NCBI GenBank assembly: GCA_027596195.1
Contig: JADGJG010000636.1
Coordinates: 1-15,030, forward strand
Direction: 5' to 3'
Source: Podochytrium sp. JEL0797
Taxonomy: Eukaryota > Chytridiomycota > Chytridiomycetes > Chytridiales > Chytriomycetaceae
Length of the DNA stretch: 15,030 nucleotides
Each line of letters starts with the position of its first letter. Position 1 is the first letter of the stretch. Both the position numbers and the translations under genes were made by a program. The notes beneath the pieces were generated by a model. It saw only the letters and a program-made list of their open reading frames with translations. It made no database searches and was not told the origin of the DNA. Of the stretch, positions 1 to 9,211 are shown piece after piece.

Positions 1-83
<83 letters not shown>
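1..83. repeat. 83-nt poly-C homopolymer
   Basis: The first 83 bases are uninterrupted C. It is not a telomere repeat of the TTAGGG class. It may be a real long homopolymer, since shorter C or G runs occur elsewhere in the window (16 at 8782, 10 at 12407, 10 at 14414, 19 at 14993), or an assembly artefact at a contig end. Bases 84-273 between it and the NOP9 stop codon hold no gene I can support. Confidence 0.9.
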
Positions 84-84
<1 letters not shown>

Positions 85-273
85 TGAAACGCGAAGAGAA
101 AGCTGACATGACGAGACGCGCGCTCAAGAAGCGTTTCGGAGATCATCATCATCCATTTAATTGGGTAAGGTCGAACGCGAAACCCCCGTTGCCAAACACA
201 ACGCAAAATGAGGAAATAAAAAAGAAATCCAAATGCTCTTCATATCAAAAAACCATAATAAAATAATCCAACC

Positions 274-3138
274 TTAGACCTTTTTGGCCTTCTTCTTCTT
301 CTCCCCCTTCCCACCCGCCTTGGTCGTTGCTGCCAACGCCTGCAACACATCCTCCATCCCATCATCCTGACCCTCCCCACTCTCCACCGCCTCCACCACC
401 CGCTTCCGCTTCTTGGGAACCTCCTCCTCCTCCTCCTCATCCAACACCATCCCCCCACCACCCGACTTCTTGCCCTTCTTCTTGGCATCAAACCCTAGCA
501 CCGCCATCTCCCCATCATACTTGTCCGTACTCCACAACCCCACCTCCTCCTTCGCCACCTTCTCCTCCTCCTTCCCCTTCCCCTCATCCACCACAACCTC
601 CTCTTCCTCCTCCATAAACTCCTTAAACATCTCCCGTTTCCGCTCAACTCCTTGCACCTTCTCGACCCACACCTCCCTCCCTTCCTTCCTAAACGCCTCA
701 ACACGACAATTCTTCCACACAAACTTGCCCGTAAAACTCGCCTCCAACTGCGCCCGAGACAACGCGAGTTCCTCCGCGATGCGTTGCTTCGCGTCCAGAT
801 CCGCTTTGGACCACGCCGCGTCGACAACGTAGGAACCGAACCGGTCGCAGGCGTATTTCGCGTAGTTTGGGTGCAAGCGGTGCAACAGTTTTTTGGCCGC
901 GCCGAGGTTGAGTCCTGGGGATTTGAACACGTGTTCCCACACGCGGGAACCGAGCGGCGAGGTGACCCATGTGAGGGTTTCGGATTCGGAGAGGGAGAGG
1001 AAACTGTTGATGAAGAGGGAGGAGTGGGGTTCTGCAAAGTGGAGGAGGTGTTCCATCATTTGGGCGCCAAAGTAGTCGAATTTGGTGGATGGGTGGGAGG
1101 TGTAGTCTTGGAGGGTTTGTTGGTAGAGGACGAGGGGGGTGATTTGTTTGAGGGAGGTTGGGGTGGTGGTGTGGAAGGCGGAGAGGAAGGAGGTTGTGAG
1201 GGCGGGTTGGGAGGAATTGTGGCGGACGGAGGCGGAGAGGAGCTGGACAATGACGCCTTGGCGGTTGCGGACTGGGATGGCGTGGGGTTAGTGAAAAGGA
1301 GCTGCGAATAAAAGTGTGATTACGTACAAAACAGCTTCTCGATCCCTGTGCCGTCGTTGCCCAAGATTTCGTTCACAAGCACGTCGAGTTGCGTGCCATT
1401 GCGCGTGTTTTGGATCAAGTGCTGCACCACGAAATTGGCCACGTGGTGGTTGCAGAGGGATTGGAGGTTGTCTTTGAAGTGGTGCATGTAGATCGCGTGG
1501 AAGTCCTTGGGGCTCGCATTCTGCAAGCACAGAAAGGCTGGTTAGCTTTCGCTCGCAAAGACGATCCCTCACAAAGCAAGAAATACTCAACTGCCAACAC
1601 TTTTTCAACCAAATGACTTCCCACCGTATCGGTAATCAACCCACCAAAGAACGCGTAACCCTTGTCAGCATCGAAATTCACCATTTGCGAAATCAACGTC
1701 TGCCCCGCAGGTTTCACAGCCACAAGAATCTGCAACACAGGATTCGCCACCGCGTTCCCAGCAAACCCACGAACCTCATACTCCCCAAGATTCGCCAACA
1801 TGTCACCCGTCACCGTCTCCAACACGGTCCCAAACGAAACGGGAATCTTGCGCCGTTTAGGCGCCGCACCACCCGCCGTTTTGCGGTCCGTCGTTTTCGC
1901 GGCGGGACCTACGGGTGTGGTTCCAGACAGGTTCGTTTTGGCGTTGTACTTTTGCGATTTCTTGGACCGCAGGGACGTGGTTTTGGGGGACACGAGGATT
2001 TCACCCGAGGCCACGTTGAGGATCGCGCGCACGAGGTGAGAGCCCCATGGGTCCGACATGAGGTGGATCCATTGGTTCGAGAGTTCTTCGCACATGGAGG
2101 TGAAGAGGGATTCCATTGATGGGAGTGGGCCGTCTTCGTTGTTGGGTTTGGCGTCGGTTTCGTTGTCATCGTCTTCGTCGACGGGTTCTGGGGCGGGGCC
2201 GTGCATTTGCTGAAGGGAGGGGTAGGATAAGTTTTGGGGGCTCACAACGCAGGAACAAAAATGGCAGGCTTACTTCGCGCTCCACGATATCAGCGACAAG
2301 TGACATGAGGGTTTGGGCAACGTGGGAGGCGAATCGGTGGCGGAACAGTTCGGAGAACCTTAAGAAACGATGTCAAACAGCGGTTGCAATACTGGGATTG
2401 AACTTACATTCCCTGGAAACTCCGCATCAGGCGGCGCACCTGGACATCCGAGGACAAACGGATCAGCTTCTCGAGCACGCGCGAGGCATCCGGATCAGCA
2501 GCCAGCTTGATGTCGTTCTGGCCAACCTCCTTGTACACGTTCTGGACAAACAGGAGACGGTCCTCGTCTGTCTCAAAGTCGTTGTCGTCGAGCATCTTTT
2601 CGATGGACACGAAGTAGACTTGGGCGTCCGGGTCGAGGCGGCCCAGTTCGGGCTGGTCGGGCAGCGACGGGTCGCGGTGGGGCAGAAGCACGTCCGAGTC
2701 GCGGTACGTTGCGCGCGATGCGGCGAGGTGATTGTAGGGTGCGGGCTTCGGAGCGTTGCTGGTGTTGGTCTCCTCCTCTGGGGTGTTCTCCTCGAGGTCC
2801 TCCTCGTTGACGGCAATCGAGGCGTAGACCTCGTCGTTGTCGATGACTTCCTTCGCTGCGACATCCTTGACTTCCTTCTTAGAAACACCCGCGCGCTTTC
2901 CGCGGCGCCGCTTCTTGTCGTCCTTTGGCGCCGCGGCTTCCTCGGCCTGGGCCTCAGCCTGTACCAAGGGCGCCGCAGAGTCGCCCACGCGGTCCAAGAA
3001 CATGACCACGTCGTCGCCAGTCTCTGCTGACGTAGAAGCAGCAGAAGCATTCGCTGCCTGGCCGCCGCGCTTTCCACGCCGCGCCTTTTTCTTGTCGCCG
3101 CTGGCCGCGATGGCCGGTGTTGTCGGAGTAGTGTCCAT
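274..3138 (-). CDS. NOP9: Pumilio-repeat nucleolar protein, Nop9 family (five exons)
   Basis: Exons, in transcript order: 3138-2408, 2358-2274, 2209-1592, 1520-1328 and 1271-274 (874 codons, TAA stop). The four introns (49, 64, 71, 56 nt) keep frame; donors are GTAAGT, GTAAGC, GTTGAG and GTACGT. Nop9 proteins are nucleolar, bind pre-rRNA through Puf repeats and are needed for 18S rRNA maturation. The N-terminal 140 residues are low complexity with basic patches (KKKARRGKRGG, KKRRRGKRAG). Puf-like helical repeats follow, visible as SRVLEKLIRL, GSHLVRAILNV, GNAVANPVLQILV, GSHLVEKVLA, NHHVANFVVQHLI and FGSYVVDAAW. The C-terminus is acidic then lysine-rich (PKKRKR, KGEKKKKAKKV), as in nucleolar proteins. 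I chose ATG 3138; an in-frame ATG at 3210 would put a poly-A/T tract in the protein. At 874 residues it is longer than yeast Nop9 (about 670), mostly from charged tails and linkers. Confidence 0.85.
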
Positions 3139-3608
3139 GCAAAAAGGGGTCGCGAATCGTACAAAAAAAAAAAAAAAACAATTCGGACAAGTGGATATTG
3201 TTTGCCTCATCTTCCATTTGCCTCATCTTCAAGATACAGTACTCATGTGATGGGATTCGCATCAAACACAGAAAACGTAGCAACTTTATAAATTAGTATT
3301 CTAGCGGCAATGTCATTGTCAGTTTCCTCAAGGGAACTGCTTGCAGGCGCGTCAATTGGTGCATTGGAAACGCGCAATCACAGGGCAAAAGTGCCAGACA
3401 AAAGTGTAGTGCTTGCCTGTGCTTGCGCGTACCTAATTTAAGTATATCGCGTTATCGCGTTTGTTAAAATTAGCAGTCTCTTCACTTTCTTTTCCCACTC
3501 CCACTTAAGTGAGAGAGAGAAAGGATCGCCTCGTCGATTTCCAATTCAATCGCCACGTGTTCGAAAAAAATTCGCCACTCCGCAACCCAATTCCAACCCC
3601 AACAAGCA
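3139..3608. promoter_or_regulatory. Divergent intergenic region between NOP9 and the iron transporter
   Basis: These 470 bases separate two divergent start codons and should hold both promoters. Visible elements are a run of 16 A (3163-3178, T on the NOP9 sense strand), TATAAATT on plus at 3287, a CCAAT at 3541 and a CACGTG E-box at 3554-3559, about 50 bases before the transporter ATG. CACGTG is bound by bHLH factors in fungi; its use here is a guess. No coding region is seen. Confidence 0.5.
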
Positions 3609-4424
3609 ATGACCAAACCCGCCTCCCTCTCCCACCTCAACGAAACCGAATCCGGTCCCTCCTTCCTCCCCACCCAAATCACCCTCGAAATCACATCAAA
3701 ACCCACCACCTCACGTCCACCCAGCAACTCCGACAGCCACGCCGAACCCCACTTTGGCGGCGCCGAAATCATCCGCGACGTTGTAGTCGGCCTCTCAGAC
3801 GGCCTCACAGTCCCCTTCGCACTCACAGCCGGCCTCGCGTCCCTCGGAAACTCGCGATTCGTCGTCCTCGCGGGAATGGCCGAAATCGTGGCGGGTGCCA
3901 TCTCGATGGGACTCGGCGGGTACCTCGCGGGTCGCTCTGAAATCGAACACTACGATAGCGAATACGCGCGTGAGGAGAGAGAAGTGAGGGAGGTTCCGGA
4001 GAAGGAGGAAGCTGAGATTTTGGAATTGTTTGAGCCGTATGGGTTGGACCAGGAAGCCATTCAACCACTTTTGAACAAGTTGAAAGCGAATCCGACCGAG
4101 TGGGTGGAGTTTATGATGAAGTATGAGTTGAATTTGGAGAAACCCGAGTGGAGTCGCACGTGGATTAGTGCGTTGACGATTGGGGGGAGTTACTTTTGTG
4201 CGGGGTTGGTGCCGCTTGTGCCGTATATGGTGGTCGCAGAGGCTACGACGGCTTTGTATGTTTCGGTGGGGTGTACGTTGTTTGTGTTGCTCGTGTTTGG
4301 ATATGTGAAGGCGATTCTCATTGGGGTGAATACTCCGATTCGGTCTGCTATTGAAATGATGTTTGTTGGCGCGTGTGCGGGTGGCGCAGCTTATGGAATT
4401 GCAAAGGCCATGCCGCAGCCTTAG
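3609..4424 (+). CDS. Vacuolar iron transporter, CCC1/VIT1 family
   Basis: Intronless, 271 residues, the usual length for fungal CCC1-like proteins. Family members import Fe2+ (and Mn2+) from cytosol into the vacuole by proton antiport. The N-terminal 50 residues are polar. TM1 carries the family signature GLSDGLTVPFALTAGL (61-76). TM2 is about 84-106 (AEIVAGAISMGLGGYLAG). A charged cytosolic segment (about 107-175), rich in Glu (EREVREVPEKEEAEI), fits the metal-binding domain. TM3 starts near 189 (GGSYFCAGLVPLVPY), and two more hydrophobic helices end at 266. Codon usage changes abruptly near codon 118: Leu CTC becomes TTG, Ile ATC becomes ATT, Glu GAA becomes GAG, Gly GGC becomes GGG. It is divergent from NOP9. 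A partial copy of its 3' end lies about 115 bases downstream. Confidence 0.9.
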   Translation: MTKPASLSHLNETESGPSFLPTQITLEITSKPTTSRPPSNSDSHAEPHFGGAEIIRDVVVGLSDGLTVPFALTAGLASLGNSRFVVLAGMAEIVAGAISMGLGGYLAGRSEIEHYDSEYAREEREVREVPEKEEAEILELFEPYGLDQEAIQPLLNKLKANPTEWVEFMMKYELNLEKPEWSRTWISALTIGGSYFCAGLVPLVPYMVVAEATTALYVSVGCTLFVLLVFGYVKAILIGVNTPIRSAIEMMFVGACAGGAAYGIAKAMPQP

Positions 4425-4539
4425 GACTCGGAGGAGTCGGAGAAAAATTTTGGACCCTGCTTCAAATACTATTTTGTGCAATTAAGCCTGCAAAATAACT
4501 TATGCTCATGCTGACTTGGCACCGCAAGCTGGCCATCTG

Positions 4540-4668
4540 TTTGGATGGGTCAAGGCGATACTTATTGGGGTTAATACTCCAATCCGGTCTGCCATTGAAA
4601 TGATGTTTGTTGGCGCGTGTACGGGTGGTGCAGCTTATGGTATTGCAAAAGCCATGCCGCAGCCTTAG
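4540..4668 (+). pseudogene. Relic of the 3' end of a second VIT1/CCC1 gene
   Basis: This segment encodes 42 residues plus TAG and aligns without gaps to the last 43 codons of the upstream transporter (4296-4424). The reading frame and stop are kept. By my count only two codons change the residue (Tyr to Trp, Ala to Thr), while ten differ silently. Upstream of 4540 the similarity fades and no start codon is found in frame. The silent changes suggest it was once a full gene under protein-level selection, then lost its 5' part. The remaining bases of 4425-4778 hold no other gene. Confidence 0.8.
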
Positions 4669-4778
4669 GAGGATTTCGAATGTTATTGGATTATATCATA
4701 AAAGGAATATGCTTTTATAGATTTGGTTGATCACAAGAGAATCCAAAAGAAAGGAAAAATGATATAACGCCGTTCCCT

Positions 4779-6962
4779 TTACCCCCGATACGATCCCACC
4801 ACCTCCCTCAACCCCGCCACCAGCCCTTTGATTCTCTCCATTTCTCCCTCCCCCTCGCGACCATACTCATAAAACACCGACCCGGATTTCAAATCGGACC
4901 GAAACCGCTGCACACTTGCCCGCATCTGTTTCACGCGTTGTCCCATCTCAATCATTCCAGGCGCCATGTCATGCAACGACGAAATCACACGTGTGAGGAG
5001 CTCAAGGTCTTGCGTGAGTCGGTACAACGAGTGCGGCGTAATTTGCGGGTGATTGTTGTTGTTGCTGTGGTTGGTACTCCATGAATCCGATCCCTGTCCG
5101 CAGTGTCCCTCCGTACCACCACCCACTTGATTCCACGACCCAATCCACTCCCTCCACTTTCCCAACCCACTATTTAACCACCCCTCCCGTCGCTTCACAT
5201 CCGCCAATTCAAGCCCGTCTTTTACCTCCTGCACAACCCCACCCACTTTACGCCTCTCCCGCTCCGCGACCCCGTTCGCACCCTGCCATACAGCGTGCAC
5301 GATGCTTGCGCGTTCGAGGGCGTGGAAGAGGTGTGTTTCGAGGGTTGACAGGTGCATGTCGGTTTCGTCGAGGGTGGAGGCGAGGGCTGTGGAGAGGTGT
5401 TGGTGGTGGGTCGTTTGGAGGGTTTGGAGGTCGGTGAGACGGGATTGGTGGTGTTGTTGGAGGGGTGTGGTTCGAGTTGATGGGCAAGCTGGTGTGGGAG
5501 GTTGAGTTCCGAGAAGTATTGGATTGTGGAACCAGCTCAACCACTTCGCTTCACCACCACCACCTGCACACGCACCACACTCGGTTGGTGACTCCACCAC
5601 CACATGACTCGATTCCATTCCTTCTCTTACTTCCCGCTCAATTCCGAGGTACGCGTCCGCGCCACGCACGAGCCCCTCCAACATCCTCACAACGCCTCTC
5701 CCACAATACGCCGCCTCACTCTGTAACCCCACAAGTCCATCCGCCGCCTGATTCAACGCATGCGAGAGATCCCGCAACGAGTCGCACACGCGCGGGGTGT
5801 CGAACGAAGCGGAGGCCGGAGTCGGTAATGACGAGGAAGTGGAAGCGAGGGATTCAATCACGGTGGCGAGGCTGAGGGATGTGTGGGCGCTGAGGGAGAG
5901 GGAGAGGCCGGAGGGGAGGGTGTGTAGGGATTCGAATAGGTGGAGGAGTTGGGGGTGGGATTTGTCGAGGAGGTGGAGGATGGGGGGGAGAGGGGATGGG
6001 GGTGGGGGTGTGGTGGTGTTGCGGGTGGGGGCAGTGTGGAGGGGGCAGGTGGGTGGTGATGTGGTAGGTGGTGCTGATATGGTTCGCAGCAGGACGGCGA
6101 GGAGTGTGATGAGAAGGGCTGTGAGTGTCAATGGGATTCCTCGGCACGAGGGCCAATGGCGGGGATTTCGCGTGGCAGTCAACGAGTCTTGTGATTTTGA
6201 TTTTGAGATTCGTTTCGAAAGGGCGCGTTTTCTGAAGGATTTCTTGAAGGCGCGGTCCGTGAAGGGCCAGTAGTGGGTTCTGGCAGAAGACTTCGTTGCA
6301 GACGAGAATGGGGTTGGGAGGGAAGCGGCGGAGGCGGATGATTTTGACGAGACAGAGGTGGGGGAGCGTTGTTCTGCTAACTGGGTGATCAGTGGTGGGC
6401 AATACGGTACGGCGACTCAACTTGTAGGCACGTCGTCCCAGTCATACGACCATGCTTGGGCGGCATGGCTTGCAAGTCCCGCCACGAGGGACGCAGGCAC
6501 GTCCACGTCGACGAGTTCTGCAGTGACGATCTCTGACTGCGAGTCGTGTGGGTCTGGTTCGCAGTCGGAGTTGTTGGTATCCTTGTAGTTGGTATCCTTG
6601 TAGTTGTCCTTGTAGTTGGTGCTGTAGTTGTTGGTATCCTTGTTGTTGCTGTGCTTGTTGGTGCTCGCGTCGTAGTTGACAGTCGACCAGACGCGCGAGG
6701 CGCTGCGCGGTGAAGACGACGACGACGACGACGCCGGCGACGCGTCCCGCTGCGACGCGCCAGGCGTCCCCGCTGACAACGCGCTAAAGAAGCCGCCCCG
6801 AGAGACTTGCGACGAGGAGCCCCACAACAACGAAGAGGTCTTCGTGCCCGACCCCTCGCTGCCTCGCACTACCTCAAAGTCATCGAATTCTTGGCTTGCA
6901 AAAAGATGCCCGCTGAGATCCACTGCTCGCGATGGGGTTGGTGTCCGCTCCGGGTTTGTCAT
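4779..6962 (-). CDS. Single-pass membrane protein with Atg8-binding-like motifs, function unknown
   Basis: Two exons, 6962-6422 and 6373-4779, joined over a 48-nt intron with a GTTGAG donor and TTAGCAG acceptor; together 711 codons in frame. The second exon's frame stays open upstream to the acceptor. Residues 1-258 are polar and look disordered, with a Ser run (78-84) and an Asn/Tyr/Lys/Asp repeat around TNYKD (101-131). A basic stretch (FKKSFRKRALSKR) precedes one hydrophobic helix near 259-280 (LTLTALLITLLAVLL). About 430 residues follow: Pro/Thr-rich, then helical segments. The topology would be cytosolic N-terminus, lumenal C-terminus (positive-inside rule). DDFEVV (27-32) and DWDDV (174-178) match the acidic [WFY]xx[LIV] Atg8-interacting pattern. 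I recognise no named family by sequence. The gene is confident, the function is not. Confidence 0.75.
6574..6666 (-). repeat. Imperfect coding tandem repeat (TNYKD-type)
   Basis: On plus this reads as imperfect copies of TTGGTATCCTTGTAG and shorter variants. In the minus-strand gene it encodes residues about 101-131, Asn, Tyr, Lys, Asp and Thr in copies such as NYKDTNYKDTN. All copies keep the frame. It lies in the predicted disordered region and could vary in number between strains. Confidence 0.75.
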
Positions 6963-7173
6963 GTGAAAAAAATATCCCCCTCTCCACTCACTAATTTCTT
7001 CAAGAATACATCGGCCTTCGACAAGATGTGCGATCGAATTCCAAACTCGAATCCGAAAAAAAATCCGAGCCTACCCTACTCGTCCTTCGACGCGCTCGAA
7101 ATCCAGCTCCACTCATTCACGGGTTCCGAAACCCTGGGGGGTTCACTAAAATTCACGGAATCGTCGCGTCGAC

Positions 7174-7762
7174 ATGGAAACGCATTCACCACATGACGCC
7201 GAGAAGCTCGTGAGGCGTGGGGACGTGGTTCTGGTTTCCAAAGTCGAGGAGGTGCCGCGTTGGCAAGTCATGCAGGCATTCCAGCAATTTGAAGGGTACC
7301 CCCGCAGTCACACCTGCATTGGAAAACGTGATTCGTTTCGGAAGAACGCTACGCGCACCTTGTTTATCGGAAGAAGGAGTGGGTTGGATTGCAGGATCTC
7401 CCACCTTCTCTGGCGTCCCGAAACCAGTTCAGTTCATTTAAAATCTATCGATTATGCTTGGCTTGCCTCCTCACATCTTGAATGCTTCCGCCACCTTTTC
7501 AAGGGAGCGGTATAATCGGGATGAAGCCTTCGCTCCAGCTTGCCACGCAATTTATTCTTTCGAGTATCAGCACTCGAGCGAAAAGGGGCTGGCCAAAATC
7601 GTTGCCTGGCACCCCGATTGAACGCGACTGCCCCTCTGGGGACGGAGGTAGAGGTGGTATTGCAGGCCGGATGGCATTATTCATGGTGCTTTCTGTTTCA
7701 GTGGGGTTTGCCGTTTTTGGAAGGAACAAGAACAATTTATGTTTTTTGTATTTACACTCCAA
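7174..7762 (+). pseudogene. Broken protein-coding region, family not recognised
   Basis: Protein-like sequence runs along plus but changes frame. From ATG 7174 it reads METHSPHDAEKLVRRGDVVL and on to QQFEG; at a C5 run (7299-7303) it passes to another frame (TPALENVIRFGRTLRAP). That frame meets TAA at 7439-7441, then continues in the same frame (MLGLPPHILNASATFSRERY, then YSFEYQHSSEKGLAKIVAWH). After a C4 run (7612-7615) and TGA at 7619 it resumes in a third frame (NATAPLGTEVEVVLQAGWHY). Two lesions sit at short C runs, so sequencing error is possible, but neighbouring genes in the window read cleanly. Unrecognised introns could explain some changes (one candidate spans 7439), though no intron fits the first. 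Bases 6963-7173 hold short open frames of uncertain status and the promoter of the minus-strand gene. Confidence 0.4.
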
Positions 7763-7773
7763 GTAAAAAAGAA

Positions 7774-8507
7774 TTAATTGGATCTCTTGAACCCTCCCTC
7801 AACATCACCGCCTTCAACGTGCGACTCCAAGTCCTTGTGCATCATTGGCTCAGACTCAAACTTGTACATGGAGAGCTCAAAGTAGGACGTCTCCTTGGTG
7901 ACCAGAATCGCAGCCGCCGCGTACCAAGCGATACACGCGTCCAGAATCATGACGGCACCGGCAATCTTGGTGAGGGTTTTCTTGGCTTCCGGGTTGGCAG
8001 AGAAGACCAAAAAGCCGACCGTGAGCAACAAGAATGCCGTCAACAGGACGCTGAACAGGGCAACAATGACTCTGCTTGATTTCAAGGAAGAGAGAAGCAT
8101 CACTGAATACAACTTGTGCATTAGTAAAATGAAAAATGGAGAGAACAGGAAAAAAGGTACTCACGAGCTGTGAAGATGCTCCACCCAAGCAAATAAATAC
8201 CCAACGCGCTGTGCAACTCGTTGGCAGTAGCGTATGCCGCCAAGATGCCCGAGCTTGGAACAAAGATATAACCGTAGGAAATCCAGAAAGCTCCGTACGA
8301 CGCGAACGCGGTGGCTCCGAACGTGTTGCCCGTCGCAAACTCCCACATGGCTGCCAAGAGCTGAGCCAGTCCACCGTATGCCAATGTGAGGCCGACAATG
8401 ACGTTGGGCGATTGAATTCCTTGCACGTTCAGGTTGTAGAGGCCTCCAACAAATGTGGTGAGCGCGAAAGCGCAGAAGCCGAGAGGAGCGGGGTTGGCAA
8501 TTGGCAT
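7774..8507 (-). CDS. Acetate/short-chain carboxylate transporter, GPR1/FUN34/YaaH (ATO) family, copy A
   Basis: Exons 8507-8165 and 8102-7774 with a 62-nt intron (GTGAGT donor, TACTAAT branch-like site, TTCAG acceptor) give 223 residues, typical of the family. Relatives (yeast Ato1/Ady2, bacterial SatP) are six-helix membrane proteins that carry acetate, propionate or succinate with protons. The N-terminus carries the family signature NPAPLG (5-10). AYGGLAQLLAAMWEFATGNT and FGATAFASYGAFWISYG are the conserved central block. Further helices follow in ILAAYATANELHSALGIYL, VIVALFSVLLTAFLLLTVGF and MILDACIAWYAAAAILVT. The C-terminal 30 residues are polar. Nearly all differences from copy B lie in the last 217 bases. 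The acyl-CoA synthetase downstream of the cluster suggests organic-acid uptake. Confidence 0.93.
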
Positions 8508-9211
8508 TATGATTTACTCAAGATTTTTTTTGAGAGCCAAGTCGGCGAAACTGGCACACTTTTAATACCCATTTTTGTAAGCGATGAGTAAGAAGGAGGG
8601 GCGGATGAAAATATCCATCTTTTTTTGTTTCGTAAGCAATGGGTAAGGAGGTGCCACCCTTTATTTTCCCATTCCACTGAGTAAGCAGAAGTCGGTAAAC
8701 GAGCAAGAGACAGAATATGAAGGAACCAAAATTCCAGGTTGCACCGTCCCCCCTTCTTCCCCTTTATAGCCAGAGGTTTAAGGGGGGGGGGGGGGGGATT
8801 GTTTTGCTGAGGTCTTGTCCTCTCACGCGAATCTGATAATCGGATGGGCCTGAGAGTAAGGACCGTCGGAAACTCTCGTCCTCTTCTGCCGCCAGTTGCT
8901 CAACCACTCCCCACGGTAACCTTGGTTCCATTTCGGGATCCTTCAAATTTCGACCCGCGTCTTGACTCGTGCTGTGCACAGACATTCCGTAACTCAACGA
9001 CCAAAAACCTTATTGACCCTAAATGAAACGATGAGATGACGATTGACGTCAAAGGATATGAAATTGCGAAGTGGGTGTTAAAATCAACAAAAGTTCAACT
9101 ACGCCGAGTACGCTGCCTCGAACGTTGGACGCGATTTTCCCTCATGTTATCGTGGATTCATGATTACAAAATGTATTTACACGCAGTACGAAAAGAAAAG
9201 AAGTAACGCGC
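8508..9211. promoter_or_regulatory. Upstream region of transporter copy A and 3' flank of copy B
   Basis: These 704 bases contain no gene I can support. Next to the copy A start (minus strand), 8508-8600 is alignable to the upstream region of copy B. Two copies of GTAAGC(G/A)ATG(A/G)GTAAG lie at 8577-8592 and 8632-8647, with a weaker one at 8681. TATAAA on minus lies at 8763-8768 and TATTAAAA near 8558-8566. A run of 16 G (8782-8797) and a perfect CRE-type palindrome TGACGTCA (9044-9051) are also present. A 77-codon minus-strand frame at 8764-8997 is treated as unsupported. Confidence 0.5.

Noticed and set aside
1..83. Telomere
   Set aside because: Pure C without the T/A interruptions of known telomere repeats, and no subtelomeric repeat beside it.
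327..832. Plus-strand open frames of Pro/Ser-rich text over the NOP9 3' end
   Set aside because: They are the antisense of Glu/Lys-rich NOP9 codons; composition shadow only.
3482..4481. Minus-strand frames of up to 228 codons across the iron transporter
   Set aside because: Antisense shadows of a clearly recognised gene with TM and family motifs on plus.
8136..8591. Plus-strand frames opposite the ATO genes, repeated in both copies
   Set aside because: They recur because the genes are duplicated; the minus frame has the NPAPLG signature and spliced continuity.
8764..8997. 77-codon minus-strand open frame with protein-like text (VEQLAAEEDESFRRSLL) ending in poly-Pro from the G16 run
   Set aside because: No homology recognised, ends through a homopolymer, and sits in the promoter region of transporter copy A. 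It could be a gene fragment, but I cannot support it.
9044..9051. TGACGTCA as a functional CREB/ATF site
   Set aside because: A perfect palindrome, but more than 500 bases upstream of copy A and in the 3' flank of copy B; chance occurrence cannot be excluded.
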